A stretch of DNA of 44,131 nucleotides from Puniceicoccales bacterium (lineage in GTDB: Bacteria; Verrucomicrobiota; Verrucomicrobiia; Opitutales; LL51), in the NCBI GenBank assembly GCA_031270475.1, contig JAISXO010000035.1:1-44131 (forward strand). Direction: 5' to 3'. Made by a program: the position numbers and the translations under genes. Positions 1-8,325 of this stretch are shown here, piece by piece; positions within the stretch are counted from its first letter, which is position 1, and each line of letters opens with the position of its first letter. Below the pieces are notes generated by a model that was given only the letters and a program-made list of their open reading frames with translations, did not search any database and was not told the origin of the DNA.

Positions 1-2369
1 ATATTGAAAGAACTGATGACTCCGTCGAACCCCGGACTATCTCCAAAGCGGTCCTTTTTCGTCAACAAACAAGCAGAAAGTTGGGCGGTAATTTCGTCTT
101 CGATCAGGGAAAATAGTAGCGCTCTGATATTTTCTGCGGCTAGAACCTGGTTGCGCATGTTGTAAATAATTTCGCGCTGTTTGTTCAAAACATCGTCATA
201 TTGTAAAAGTCGGCGACGTACGGAATAATTATATGCTTCGACCTTCTTCTGTGCCGATTCGATGGAGCGGTTGAGTAGAGGGTGTTCCAACACATCGCCT
301 TCCTGGAAATTGCGATCCAAAATCGCTGCCATCGGTCCAGAGCCCGCAAATAGACGCATCAAATTGTCTTCCAGTGAAATAAAAAAACGGGAAACACCTG
401 GATCGCCTTGACGTGCACAACGCCCTCGCAACTGCCGATCGACGCGTCGAGACTCGTGGCGCTCCGTTCCGATGACAAATAGACCGCCGAGTTCCGCAAC
501 TCCCTCGTCCAAACGAATATCCGTACCGCGCCCTGCCATATTGGTCGAAATAGTTACCGCTCCTAATTGCCCCGCATTGGCGACGATTTCTGCCTCCTTT
601 TCGTGAAATTTGGCATTCAAAACGGTGTGCTGAATTTTTTCCAGCCGGAGCATGCGACTGAGGAGCTCCGAAGCTTCTACGGAGGCCGTTCCTACAAGTA
701 CGGGTTGCTGTTTTTGATGAGCTTCCTTAATAGTTTCCAGAACCGCTGCGTATTTTTCCCGTCGCGTCTTGTAGATGACATCGTTGTGGTCGATGCGGCA
801 ACAGGGACGATTGGTCGGAATCGCCATTACGTTTAGTTTGTAAATATCATAAAATTCCTGGGCTTCCGTCTCGGCGGTACCGGTCATTCCGGCCAATTTT
901 TCGTACATACGGAAATAATTTTGAATCGTAATAGTTGCGTAGGTCTTCGATTCTTTTTCTACTTTTACGCCCTCCTTCGCCTCCACTGCTTGGTGGAGAC
1001 CCTCGCTCCAACGACGTCCCGGCATGGCTCGTCCCGTATTTTCATCTACAATGATCACCTTTCCGTCCTGGATAACGTACTCTTCGTCGCGATTGTATAA
1101 ACTATAGGCGCGCAACAGCTGATGTAGACAGTGAATTTTTTCACTTTTTTCGATGAATATGGCTTCGGCGGCCTGCTTTTTAGATAATTTTTCTTCCGGG
1201 TTCATGCCGTAATTGCCATCAATTTCTGAGTAAATTGCCGGTAAATCGGGTAAAACGAAGGCATCGGGATCTTTGGGGTAAAGTGCCGTTCGGCCGATTT
1301 CGGATAAATCGACCTGGTGACCTTTTTCATCGATGGTGAAATAGAGCTCTTCCTTGAGTTCCGTACGCATTTCGCGGTTGATATCGGCGCCGATTTCCAG
1401 ATCAAATTTATCGAGTTTTTTCGCATATGCACCATTTTCCAAGAGGCGCATGAACTGGCGATTTTTCGGCATCCCCTGCTTGACTTTCCACAGTTTTTTG
1501 TAGGCGTCTTCGTTTTGCGAATCCGTTCCGAGGAGATCCCTTGCCTCGTCGATCAATTTATTGCACATTGCCTGCTGCAAAACAACGACCTTTTCCACTA
1601 GGGCTTTAATTTCAAGATAGGGCGCTTCGGATTCTTCAAAACTGGGACCGGAAATAATCAATGGGGTTCGCGCCTCATCAATCAAGATCGAATCGATTTC
1701 GTCGACGATGCAGAAATAGTGATCCTTTTGCACCTGTTCTTCCAGAGAGGAAGCGAGGCCATTATCGCGGAGGTAATCGAATCCAAATTCGGAGGAAGTG
1801 CCGTAGGTAATGTTGCAAGAGTACTGTTCATGGCGTTCTTCGGAATCCATACCACTCTGGATACAGCCCACGGAGAGGCCTAGTAAGTTATATAAGTACC
1901 CCATCCATTCGGAATCGCGACGGGCGAGGTAATCGTTTACCGTAGCCAATTGGCAATTGCGGCCGGTGAGAGCATTGAGGTAAAGTGGCAGAGTAGCGAC
2001 GAGGGTTTTCCCTTCACCGGTAGCCATTTCCGCGATACGGTTTTCGTGGAGCGCGATGCCGCCGATGAGTTGGACGTCGTAGTGAATCATATTCCACTCG
2101 ATTTCGTGACCACAGACCTCGATGGTCCGGCCAAATAGGCGGCGTGCACCCTCTTTAACAAGAGAGAAGGCTTCTGGCAATAGGCTATCCAGAGACTCGC
2201 CCCGCTGGTAACGCCCCATAAATTCCATTGTTTTTTCACACAGCTGTGATTCCTCCAATTTTTTGTATTCCACTTCATAGCTGTAGATGGCCTTAACTTT
2301 GGGCTGACATTTTCTAAGAAACTTTTTGTAATGACGCCCCGAAAACAATTTTAAAAATTTTCCAATCAT
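1..2369 (-). CDS. secA: preprotein translocase ATPase SecA (C-terminus outside window)
   Basis: SecA is the motor ATPase that drives unfolded preproteins through SecYEG. The reading frame is open from an ATG at 2369 to the window edge, giving about 789 N-terminal residues; the protein continues beyond base 1. The translation shows the Walker A motif GEGKT at residues 118-122, the hallmark NDYLARRD segment downstream of it, and a Walker B/DEAD-type segment [12 protein letters not shown] near residue 222 (DEID where DEVD is commoner). The start is supported by a GAGGT ribosome-binding sequence about 7 bases upstream. It lies downstream of dedA on the same strand, with a hairpin in the 104-bp gap. 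SecA here would feed both the signal-peptide proteins of this window and the type II-like system. Identification is secure; only the length and C-terminal zinc tail cannot be judged. Confidence 0.96.
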   Translation of the reverse strand, partial: MIGKFLKLFSGRHYKKFLRKCQPKVKAIYSYEVEYKKLEESQLCEKTMEFMGRYQRGESLDSLLPEAFSLVKEGARRLFGRTIEVCGHEIEWNMIHYDVQLIGGIALHENRIAEMATGEGKTLVATLPLYLNALTGRNCQLATVNDYLARRDSEWMGYLYNLLGLSVGCIQSGMDSEERHEQYSCNITYGTSSEFGFDYLRDNGLASSLEEQVQKDHYFCIVDEIDSILIDEARTPLIISGPSFEESEAPYLEIKALVEKVVVLQQAMCNKLIDEARDLLGTDSQNEDAYKKLWKVKQGMPKNRQFMRLLENGAYAKKLDKFDLEIGADINREMRTELKEELYFTIDEKGHQVDLSEIGRTALYPKDPDAFVLPDLPAIYSEIDGNYGMNPEEKLSKKQAAEAIFIEKSEKIHCLHQLLRAYSLYNRDEEYVIQDGKVIIVDENTGRAMPGRRWSEGLHQAVEAKEGVKVEKESKTYATITIQNYFRMYEKLAGMTGTAETEAQEFYDIYKLNVMAIPTNRPCCRIDHNDVIYKTRREKYAAVLETIKEAHQKQQPVLVGTASVEASELLSRMLRLEKIQHTVLNAKFHEKEAEIVANAGQLGAVTISTNMAGRGTDIRLDEGVAELGGLFVIGTERHESRRVDRQLRGRCARQGDPGVSRFFISLEDNLMRLFAGSGPMAAILDRNFQEGDVLEHPLLNRSIESAQKKVEAYNYSVRRRLLQYDDVLNKQREIIYNMRNQVLAAENIRALLFSLIEDEITAQLSACLLTKKDRFGDSPGFDGVISSFN

Positions 2370-2385
2370 TCTTTACCTCGACTCC

Positions 2386-2411
2386 TTTAGTCTCTGGGAA
2401 GAGAGACTAAA
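2386..2411 (-). promoter_or_regulatory. perfect hairpin in the secA leader
   Basis: TTTAGTCTCT (2386-2395) pairs with AGAGACTAAA (2402-2411) around a six-base loop, directly upstream of the secA ribosome-binding site. There is no T-run after it in the direction of secA, so it is not a standard terminator. Immediately beside it is a second inverted repeat, AATAATTTATT (2410-2420) with AATAAATTATT (2436-2446). A role in secA expression is inference. Confidence 0.5.
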
Positions 2412-2473
2412 TAATTTATTGCACTTTGCCAATGAAATAAATTATTGAAATTATTAAAACCTTATCGGCACAT

Positions 2474-3061
2474 TTATTTATCAGGAGTATCGGGAGTGGA
2501 GCGATTGGCTTTTTTAAATTTTATTCCTATTCCGATGGCTAGAGCAATGATAATAAAGAGGATCACAATGAGGTTTACGTAGGGCATGGAATCGAGACGA
2601 CCATCTATGACCACATCTGCAACGACGTATCCAACAAAGCAAGTAATAAACGCCCAGGTCAATCCCGACAGGGTATTATAGAACGCGAAACGGTAAGGAT
2701 TAACGCGAGCTGAACCAATGATGAGAGGACTTGTCATTCGAATGCCATAGATAAAGCGGAAGGAAAAAATAAACAGCGCATCCATTTTATATAAAAGATT
2801 AAAAACTTTATCTCTAACTTTAGTGACTTTTTTAAATTTTTTCGTAATCCATTCCGTTCCCATTTTGTATCCTATCCAAAATAGCCCTTGATCGACGATA
2901 ACGGTTGTCAGAAATGATATCAAAAATACGTAATAAATTGATAAATACTTATAGAAAGCCAAAGCGCTAGCCGTCAAAATTACAACTTCTCCTTCCACTA
3001 TTGCTCCGAAAAATACGGCCCAATATCCCCAATCTTTTACAAAGTCATAAAAACTATTCAT
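2474..3061 (-). CDS. DedA family (SNARE-associated/VTT domain) membrane protein
   Basis: 195-residue polytopic membrane protein. DedA proteins are inner-membrane proteins, many implicated in lipid carrier (undecaprenyl phosphate) recycling and membrane-potential maintenance; the substrate here cannot be told. Visible: an N-terminal re-entrant-type segment with GAIVEGEVVILTASALAF, the family signature FRFIYGIRMTSPLIIGSARV around residues 100-120 (the F-x-R-x4-R-x3-P-x2-G pattern), followed by two further hydrophobic helices and a short charged tail. Length is typical for the family (about 200). It is followed by secA on the same strand. No clear ribosome-binding site precedes the ATG at 3061. 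Confidence 0.85.
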   Translation of the reverse strand: MNSFYDFVKDWGYWAVFFGAIVEGEVVILTASALAFYKYLSIYYVFLISFLTTVIVDQGLFWIGYKMGTEWITKKFKKVTKVRDKVFNLLYKMDALFIFSFRFIYGIRMTSPLIIGSARVNPYRFAFYNTLSGLTWAFITCFVGYVVADVVIDGRLDSMPYVNLIVILFIIIALAIGIGIKFKKANRSTPDTPDK

Positions 3062-3606
3062 CCCGTAACCATATTAAACTATCCATTTTTTTTCTGCCAA
3101 TAAAAAAATTATTTTTTGCGATCTTATCCGTTTTGCAGAAAAATTTTTAATTTCTGCATTTTTTTCTGGATTTCTTATAAATTCTTCTACCATATGGAAC
3201 CGCTGGAGTGAGCGTGATTTTTATGATTGAATTTATTCCTTACTCTTTTTTTGAAGTTAGCAAGGTGTACGGTGTGGCTGTCATGTCGAAAATCCGAAAG
3301 ACAAAAATGCCGTCACTTGCGTATGTTGTCTGATGGCAAAGGTGATAAATTAGTATAAAACACGGCACATCCAGCTACCCAAATTGTGAAAAAGGATTTG
3401 GCCTTATTTTTCAGACCATCGGCTTCGCCGCTGGGCTGAAAAATAAAATCGACAGAAAGGAAAGTCTATAATTTCTTATAAAGGTGGGAATAAATTCTAG
3501 TCGTCTTCGAAATGATTCCGCTGAAATTCTCCCTGTTAAAATTTAAAATAACCAAAAAGAACTTTTCCTTGACCCCAATCATTTGTTCATTAGCTGTAGG
3601 GCGAAA
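3062..3606. other. intergenic region without a recognisable gene
   Basis: 545 bases between divergent dedA and tRNA-Ser, AT-rich in the first 150 bases. I see no convincing coding region: the open frame at 3512-3715 runs through the tRNA. It contains the long hairpin at 3404-3446 and a TTGACC at 3569-3574 that could be the -35 box of the tRNA promoter, although the -10 box (TAGCTG, 3591-3596) is poor. Confidence 0.6.
3404..3446. repeat. long triloop hairpin, relative of the intergenic hairpin family
   Basis: A single stem: TTATTTTTCAG pairs with CTGAAAAATAA (11 bp), then CCA/TGG and CGGC/GCCG, separated by single mismatches, around a TTC loop (3424-3426). The inner CGGC-TTC-GCCG is the same triloop hairpin top seen in the tails of the elements at 21.3 and 22.9 kb. 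It could act as a terminator, but the nearest upstream gene on the plus strand lies outside this region. Confidence 0.65.
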
Positions 3607-3700
3607 GGAGAGATGGCTGAGCGGTCGAAAGCCCCTTCCTGCTAAGAAGGTAGCCCTGCAAAACGGGGCTCGAGGGTTCGAATCCCTCTCTCTCCGCCAA
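3607..3700 (+). tRNA. tRNA-Ser(GCT)
   Basis: Acceptor GGAGAGA (3607-3613) pairs with TCTCTCC (3690-3696), followed by discriminator G and an encoded CCA (3698-3700). The anticodon stem-loop CCTTCCTGCTAAGAAGG has the loop CTGCTAA, so the anticodon is GCT (reads AGC/AGT serine codons). A long variable arm (AGCCCTGCAAAACGGGGCT) marks a class II tRNA, and the T-loop GGTTCGAATCC is canonical. The 94-base length fits tRNA-Ser. Confidence 0.97.
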
Positions 3701-3709
3701 AAAGTGATT

Positions 3710-5176
3710 TCATAAAGGAGTAAGGCGTTTAGTCGTGCAGGATTTACTTGGTAGCTCCAGTATTCCTATGCCACAACCAAATGGCGGAATACAAAATACT
3801 CTATCTGCACCTTTGAAATGGCTGTTATTTGTATTCGGTACGCTACCACCTGCAAAATCTCCAAACGATCTTGAGGAATTTGTCTTTGGACGAAAATCAA
3901 AGTGATCATGGCCAATTGCGATAAATTTATTACGCACCGAATGCGGGCAACATTTTGATATCATTGGCCAAACAAACTTATCGGATATTTCTCGAGTTTC
4001 GTGAGATAAAACGACCAAAATGGAAGTTTTTACATTCTGAATACTTCTCTCAAATCGCGTATTATGCCTTTGCCACCAACCATGGCTAGAATCGTCAACT
4101 AAATATCCCTGTTTTTTAGCCAAAACATAATTCCTCAAATCATTAGATTTTCCGTGGATAATGTCATTTGTACAATATCCAACAAATGTTATGTCTCCGA
4201 TTACAACGGAAGGCTTTACTAATTCCGCGAAAGACTTCTTTCCTTCAGGACCTCGTCCCAAAGGGGCATTACTCACCACATATGTCCGCCCTCCTTTGAT
4301 CAATTCCCCTAGAACAAATATCGCTTCTTCCGGATGCATAAACTCATGATTTCCTAGGTTAATTACAAGCTGTACCCCCTTGTTTGTAAGAAGACTAAAG
4401 CAAAAATTCAGAAATAGATTTGCTCGATTCCGATGGATACTGATATTCCCGTTTGTGGGAACGACATTCCAGAAATTTCCCTCTTTGGTTATCTGGGTAA
4501 CAAAATCTCCGTTAATGCATACCACAACTGTACCATGTTGCCGACATAAATCTTCTATAGCCTTTAGTATCATTGGATATTGACTCTCATTGCAGTGCAA
4601 ATCTGTGAGAAATGCTATAGCAATGTTTTGAGATATGCTCCCTGTTTGAGACCCGCTCTGTTGTAGATTTTGATTGAGATTTGTAGATACATTTGCAGAT
4701 GTCCATTGAGGCGTAGATTTTGGGCTTGGATTCCAGTCATGAGAAGAATTTTGTCGACCGGCATTATTGGCCTCCACAGGTGCGCTTGCAACTGTTCCTT
4801 GGGAGACATGGCTTGGGATCAAACCTAGTTTAGCTTTCACAGATACGCTTGCAACCGCTCCTTGAGGAACAGGGGTTGGGATCGGACTTTTTTCGCTGAA
4901 AAACAATGCCAAGATCTTGTCCGGCGAAAAGGGCCTGCCCGACTGAAAAATTCCAGGTGCGCTTGTAACTGTTCCTCGAGGGATAGGGTTTTGGGGTAAA
5001 TTTCCTGGGGCCACAGGATTTAAGCCCAGGGTTTTGCCCTGAAAACTCTGATGTCCGACACCATTCTGTTGCAGATCTTTAGATACTCTGTATCCAAACA
5101 CAGTGTGCACATTACTACACATAACCATAGACATGGACGCTATGGTCAAATATTTTATAAGTTTACTCATATTCAT
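3710..5176 (-). CDS. exported calcineurin-like metallophosphoesterase
   Basis: About 488 residues from the ATG at 5176 (or 5170). These starts place a signal peptide at the very N-terminus (positive MSKLIKYLT followed by a hydrophobic stretch ending near HTVFGYR); an upstream ATG at 5242 would bury it. The C-terminal half carries all metal-binding motifs of the family in order: DLH, NGDF, GNHE, a lone H in VVLSHE, and GHDH. These bind two divalent metals and hydrolyse phosphoesters; the substrate is unknown (nucleotides, phosphoproteins or phospholipids are all possible). Residues about 40-165 are proline- and glutamine-rich low complexity with an imperfect repeat (PRGTVTSAPG, PQGAVASVSV, SQGTVASAPV), unlike usual phosphoesterases. 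It is convergent with tRNA-Ser and divergent from bioF. Probably periplasmic or secreted. Confidence 0.82.
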   Translation of the reverse strand: MNMSKLIKYLTIASMSMVMCSNVHTVFGYRVSKDLQQNGVGHQSFQGKTLGLNPVAPGNLPQNPIPRGTVTSAPGIFQSGRPFSPDKILALFFSEKSPIPTPVPQGAVASVSVKAKLGLIPSHVSQGTVASAPVEANNAGRQNSSHDWNPSPKSTPQWTSANVSTNLNQNLQQSGSQTGSISQNIAIAFLTDLHCNESQYPMILKAIEDLCRQHGTVVVCINGDFVTQITKEGNFWNVVPTNGNISIHRNRANLFLNFCFSLLTNKGVQLVINLGNHEFMHPEEAIFVLGELIKGGRTYVVSNAPLGRGPEGKKSFAELVKPSVVIGDITFVGYCTNDIIHGKSNDLRNYVLAKKQGYLVDDSSHGWWQRHNTRFERSIQNVKTSILVVLSHETREISDKFVWPMISKCCPHSVRNKFIAIGHDHFDFRPKTNSSRSFGDFAGGSVPNTNNSHFKGADRVFCIPPFGCGIGILELPSKSCTTKRLTPL

Positions 5177-5339
5177 AATACCAATGCGGGTATTTCTTTG
5201 TGGATTTTTATAAATGTCAAGTACTAAGTTTGAAAATTCCAAAATTTTTCATCGAGAATAAAAGAAAAAGTGCATCGATTCGGACGAATTATAATGCGAT
5301 TGACAAAAAATTAAATCCTAGCAGGCATATCCCTATGCC

Positions 5340-6443
5340 ATGGCTGAATTACTCACGCAATATGAAAATCTTATCGCGGAAACGAAAAGTATCCGAAAGC
5401 TAGTAAACTGTCCTGAAACGTATATCGATTTTTCGAGCAACGACTATCTGGGGCTTGCTAGGAATAATGCGGTTATCGAAGCTGGTTGCGCCGCCGCTCA
5501 AGCATATGGCGCTGGAAGTACGGGATCGCGATTACTTTCCGGCAATAAATCACTCTTCATCGAATTCGAGGCGATGATTGCGAGGGACAAAAAAACAGAG
5601 GCGGCTTTAATCTTTAACTCTGGCTTTCAAGCCAATTCCGGCGTTCTCGAATGCCTGAGCGATAAAAATACAACCGTTATTTTCGATAAATTGAATCACG
5701 CAAGTATGTACCATGGCATTTTTGCAAGCGGTGCCAACTTATTCCGATTTAACCACCTGGATTACGATCACCTCGAAGCAATCCTCAAAAAGGAAAATAC
5801 AAATCGTTGTTTGATTGTATCGGAAACCGTTTTTGGTATGGATGGTGACAGCGCCGATCTCCAGACCCTATCCGATTTATCCCAGCGATACGATACTTTA
5901 TTATACCTCGATGAAGCTCACGCCACCGGACTTTATGGAGAAAATGGCTATGGATTGTCGACGAATTACGCCCTAAATCCGGAAACGACGCTCATCATGG
6001 GGACGCTGAGTAAGGCAATTGGATCTTCCGGCGCCTATATTGCTTCTTCATGTTTTATGCAGAATTATCTCATTCAAAAATGCAAAAGTTTTATCTATTC
6101 CACAGTCCTTTCGCCATTCTGTATCGGTGCAGCAATGTGTTCCTGGGATTTGATCCCTTCACTGGCTAACGTGCGAGTAAACTTACTTCGGAGAACGCAA
6201 GATCTTAGAAATGATTTGCAGCGTTGCGGAATCGGGGTAAAAGGAATGGGAACCAATATTGTGCTTATTCCCTGCGAAGGAGTGGAATCAATGTTAAAAA
6301 TAAAAGATAAATGTATGAAAAACGGTATAATTGTTTCTGGTATTACGCGTCCCACCTCACCGACACCGAGGATTCGCATCGCTCTCTGCGCTCACCATAC
6401 ATCGAAGGACGTGGAAAAACTAATTCAAGCCCTAATTTCATGA
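5340..6443 (+). CDS. bioF: 8-amino-7-oxononanoate synthase BioF
   Basis: PLP enzyme that condenses pimeloyl-ACP with L-alanine to give 8-amino-7-oxononanoate, the first ring-forming step of biotin synthesis. 367 residues, usual length about 385. Visible motifs: DFSSNDYLGL near residue 31, GAGSTGSRLLSGN, FNSGFQANSG, the LDEAHATGLYG aspartate motif, and the PLP lysine in MGTLSKAIGSSG (K225). First gene of a tightly packed set: the next frame overlaps its stop by four bases (ATGA). Upstream, TATAAT at 5290-5295 and TTGACA at 5300-5305 are both visible but do not pair into one standard promoter. No BirA-type operator is evident. Confidence 0.95.
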   Translation: MAELLTQYENLIAETKSIRKLVNCPETYIDFSSNDYLGLARNNAVIEAGCAAAQAYGAGSTGSRLLSGNKSLFIEFEAMIARDKKTEAALIFNSGFQANSGVLECLSDKNTTVIFDKLNHASMYHGIFASGANLFRFNHLDYDHLEAILKKENTNRCLIVSETVFGMDGDSADLQTLSDLSQRYDTLLYLDEAHATGLYGENGYGLSTNYALNPETTLIMGTLSKAIGSSGAYIASSCFMQNYLIQKCKSFIYSTVLSPFCIGAAMCSWDLIPSLANVRVNLLRRTQDLRNDLQRCGIGVKGMGTNIVLIPCEGVESMLKIKDKCMKNGIIVSGITRPTSPTPRIRIALCAHHTSKDVEKLIQALIS

Positions 6444-6655
6444 AAAATTTTGCAGATGACTTTGGATTTACGAATGGTCATTGGGCACATTTAGTTCCAT
6501 TGTCGAGCAAAAAAGTTTACTGCTTTTGCGATAGTGCAATTGACCTAAAATTGGAATATATCGATTGGCTATTCATTAGTTTTTTTACATTTAAACCGTT
6601 CGATCGTTCGATTTTTCTATTTGATTGGGCTGCAAGGCTTTTTAAATTTTCGTAG
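6440..6655 (+). CDS. 71-residue ORF in the bioF-bioC gap, possible remnant of a pimeloyl-ACP esterase
   Basis: Starts at the ATG overlapping the bioF stop (ATGA), so it is translationally coupled, and ends 40 bases before bioC. The N-terminus FGFTNGHWAHLVPL resembles the first strand and loop of BioH/BioG-type alpha/beta hydrolases (pattern G-F/W-G-F-x3-W-x2-L), and bioF-bioH-bioC is a known gene order. However, those enzymes have 210-260 residues and a GxSxG nucleophile; none is visible here and the C-terminal two thirds are absent. I therefore read it as a truncated, probably inactive remnant, or as a small unrelated protein kept by coupling. The homology is inference by eye only. Confidence 0.5.
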   Translation: MKNFADDFGFTNGHWAHLVPLSSKKVYCFCDSAIDLKLEYIDWLFISFFTFKPFDRSIFLFDWAARLFKFS

Positions 6656-6695
6656 TGATTACAATGTGCGAAAAAAATCATTGAATTGAAACTAT

Positions 6696-7442
6696 ATGAA
6701 AAAATCGTTGTCCATGAAATCGAATCGCTTATCTAACGGCTTTGACAAGGCCGCAGTAACCTATGATTGCCATGCTTCTGTGCAGAAGATGGCGTCCGAG
6801 CATTTGGCATTTCTTTGCGCTCCCCTTCTCGAGAAGCCCCAAAAAATTCTCGATATCGGTTGTGGAACGGGACTGACTACCCTTGCCTTTCAAAAATATT
6901 GCAGCGATGGGGTCTATACATTATGCGACCTCTCAGAAAATATGATTCACGTCGCTAAAAATAAGATACCGAATCAAAATTACATCGTTGGCGATGGCGA
7001 ACGCTGTGCATTTGAAGAAAACTACGACCTTGGAATTTCCAATTTAGCGCTCCAATGGTTCGAAGACATTGAATCCTTTTTGGCGAAAATCCTATTAAAA
7101 TGCAAGTATTTTGCTTTTTCAATTCCGGTCGAAGGGAGTTTTGCCGCATATAAAAATTTATTTGCCGCGAAAAATATTCCGATTCTGACGTATCACCATT
7201 GGGGTATCGATGCGCTCTTTTCTCTAGGAGAGAGAAATGGCGACGTCGTTCGATCGGATTTCAAGCGCTATGATTTATTCTTCGAAAATGTCCTTGGAGC
7301 CGCGAAGCATTTTAAATCCATAGGAGCTTGGAGAATGACGACTCCGCAAAGGCAGGCCCAAATAGCGGCGAGACTTTTAAGAAATCCGATTAAAATAAAT
7401 CTGAATTACGACATATTTTTTATGGTATTAGAAAGTAAATGA
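6696..7442 (+). CDS. bioC: malonyl-ACP O-methyltransferase BioC
   Basis: SAM-dependent methyltransferase that caps malonyl-ACP as a methyl ester so that fatty-acid synthase can extend it to pimeloyl-ACP methyl ester. 248 residues, close to the usual 250. Class I motifs: ILDIGCGTGLTT (motif I, near residue 50), then the acidic motif II region TLCDLSENMI, and the BioC-like NLALQWFED segment near residue 118. N-terminus NGFDKAAVTYD matches the F-x-x-A-A-x-x-Y-D start of BioC. Either the first ATG or the one six codons later (6714) may be used. One base separates it from bioD. Confidence 0.9.
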   Translation: MKKSLSMKSNRLSNGFDKAAVTYDCHASVQKMASEHLAFLCAPLLEKPQKILDIGCGTGLTTLAFQKYCSDGVYTLCDLSENMIHVAKNKIPNQNYIVGDGERCAFEENYDLGISNLALQWFEDIESFLAKILLKCKYFAFSIPVEGSFAAYKNLFAAKNIPILTYHHWGIDALFSLGERNGDVVRSDFKRYDLFFENVLGAAKHFKSIGAWRMTTPQRQAQIAARLLRNPIKINLNYDIFFMVLESK

Positions 7443-7443
7443 G

Positions 7444-8055
7444 ATGAATATTTTTGTAACAGGAACCGATACTAATGTCGGAAAAACCATTGTTTCTTCG
7501 TGGATTTGTCGCCAAACGGGAGCCTCCTACTGGAAGCCGATTCAGACCGGCAGCGACATTGATAGCGAAACGATCAGGAAATTTTCTCCCAATACGCCTA
7601 TTATTGACGAAGTATATCGTCTAAAGGCGCCCCTATCGCCGTACGATGCTGCCAATAGTGAAAAAAACTTTATTAATATTGATAAAATTTCACAAAAAAT
7701 ACCAGATAGGACTGTCATCGAGGGGGTGGGCGGCATATTAGTTCCGATTGCTGAAAACTTCCAAATGATTGATCTCGTTGCCAAAATGAATGCCAAGGTT
7801 CTGATTGTCGCCCGATCAAGATTGGGGATTCTTAATCACATTTTTTTGACCGTCGAAGTTTTAAGGCGTAGAGTTATTCCCATTGCTGGTATTGTAATCA
7901 ACGGTGAAATCGATAAATTTTTAGTCAAAACAGTAGAACAATTTTCAGGTGAAAAAGTCTTAAAAATCCTCCCCTTCTCTGAAAATATTCATAAAATAAT
8001 TACCATTGAAGGTATTCCCGACGAAATGCAAAGAGTACTCATGCCAGGTTCCTGA
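7444..8055 (+). CDS. bioD: dethiobiotin synthetase BioD
   Basis: ATP-dependent carboxylase closing the ureido ring of 7,8-diaminononanoate to dethiobiotin. 203 residues, slightly shorter than usual (about 225). Visible: FVTGTDTNVGKT P-loop at residues 4-15, substrate lysine region YWKPIQTGSD at about 29-38, and EGVGGILVPI near residue 97. It begins one base after bioC, consistent with one transcript. A 270-bp gap follows before bioA. Confidence 0.95.
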   Translation: MNIFVTGTDTNVGKTIVSSWICRQTGASYWKPIQTGSDIDSETIRKFSPNTPIIDEVYRLKAPLSPYDAANSEKNFINIDKISQKIPDRTVIEGVGGILVPIAENFQMIDLVAKMNAKVLIVARSRLGILNHIFLTVEVLRRRVIPIAGIVINGEIDKFLVKTVEQFSGEKVLKILPFSENIHKIITIEGIPDEMQRVLMPGS

Positions 8056-8325
8056 AGGTTATTTATTTCTAAGATTTTTGCTAGGGAATTCATTCTTTGG
8101 ACCTGGACTAATAAAATATATCCCCTCATAGCTCCTTAAAAAAGTCGAAAAATTAATATTTTTTAAGAATTTATAACGGATCGCTATGAATAGTATAAAA
8201 AACTTGACAACATTAAAAAATCGATCAGGACTAGGAAGTATAGGGAGGGAGTAAGGATTGCATTTTGTTTGAGGTTATATTTTTAAATTTTTTAGTTAAT
8301 TTTATATTCGGAAATATTTAATGAT
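8056..8325. other. bioD-bioA intergenic gap
   Basis: 270 AT-rich bases with no gene. CTTAAAAAA (about 8141) and TTTTTTAAG (about 8158) form a weak inverted repeat with a 15-base loop. TTGACA occurs at 8204-8209 but no -10 box stands at 16-18 bases from it. bioA may therefore have its own start or depend on read-through; the sequence does not decide. Confidence 0.5.

Noticed and set aside
3512-3715. 67-residue open frame
   Set aside because: It runs through the whole tRNA-Ser gene on the same strand.
5177-5242. Longer N-terminus for the metallophosphoesterase
   Set aside because: It would place 22 polar residues before an otherwise standard signal peptide.
8204-8244. Promoter for bioA with TTGACA at 8204
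   Set aside because: The nearest TATA-like box (8239-8244) is 29 bases away, far outside promoter spacing.
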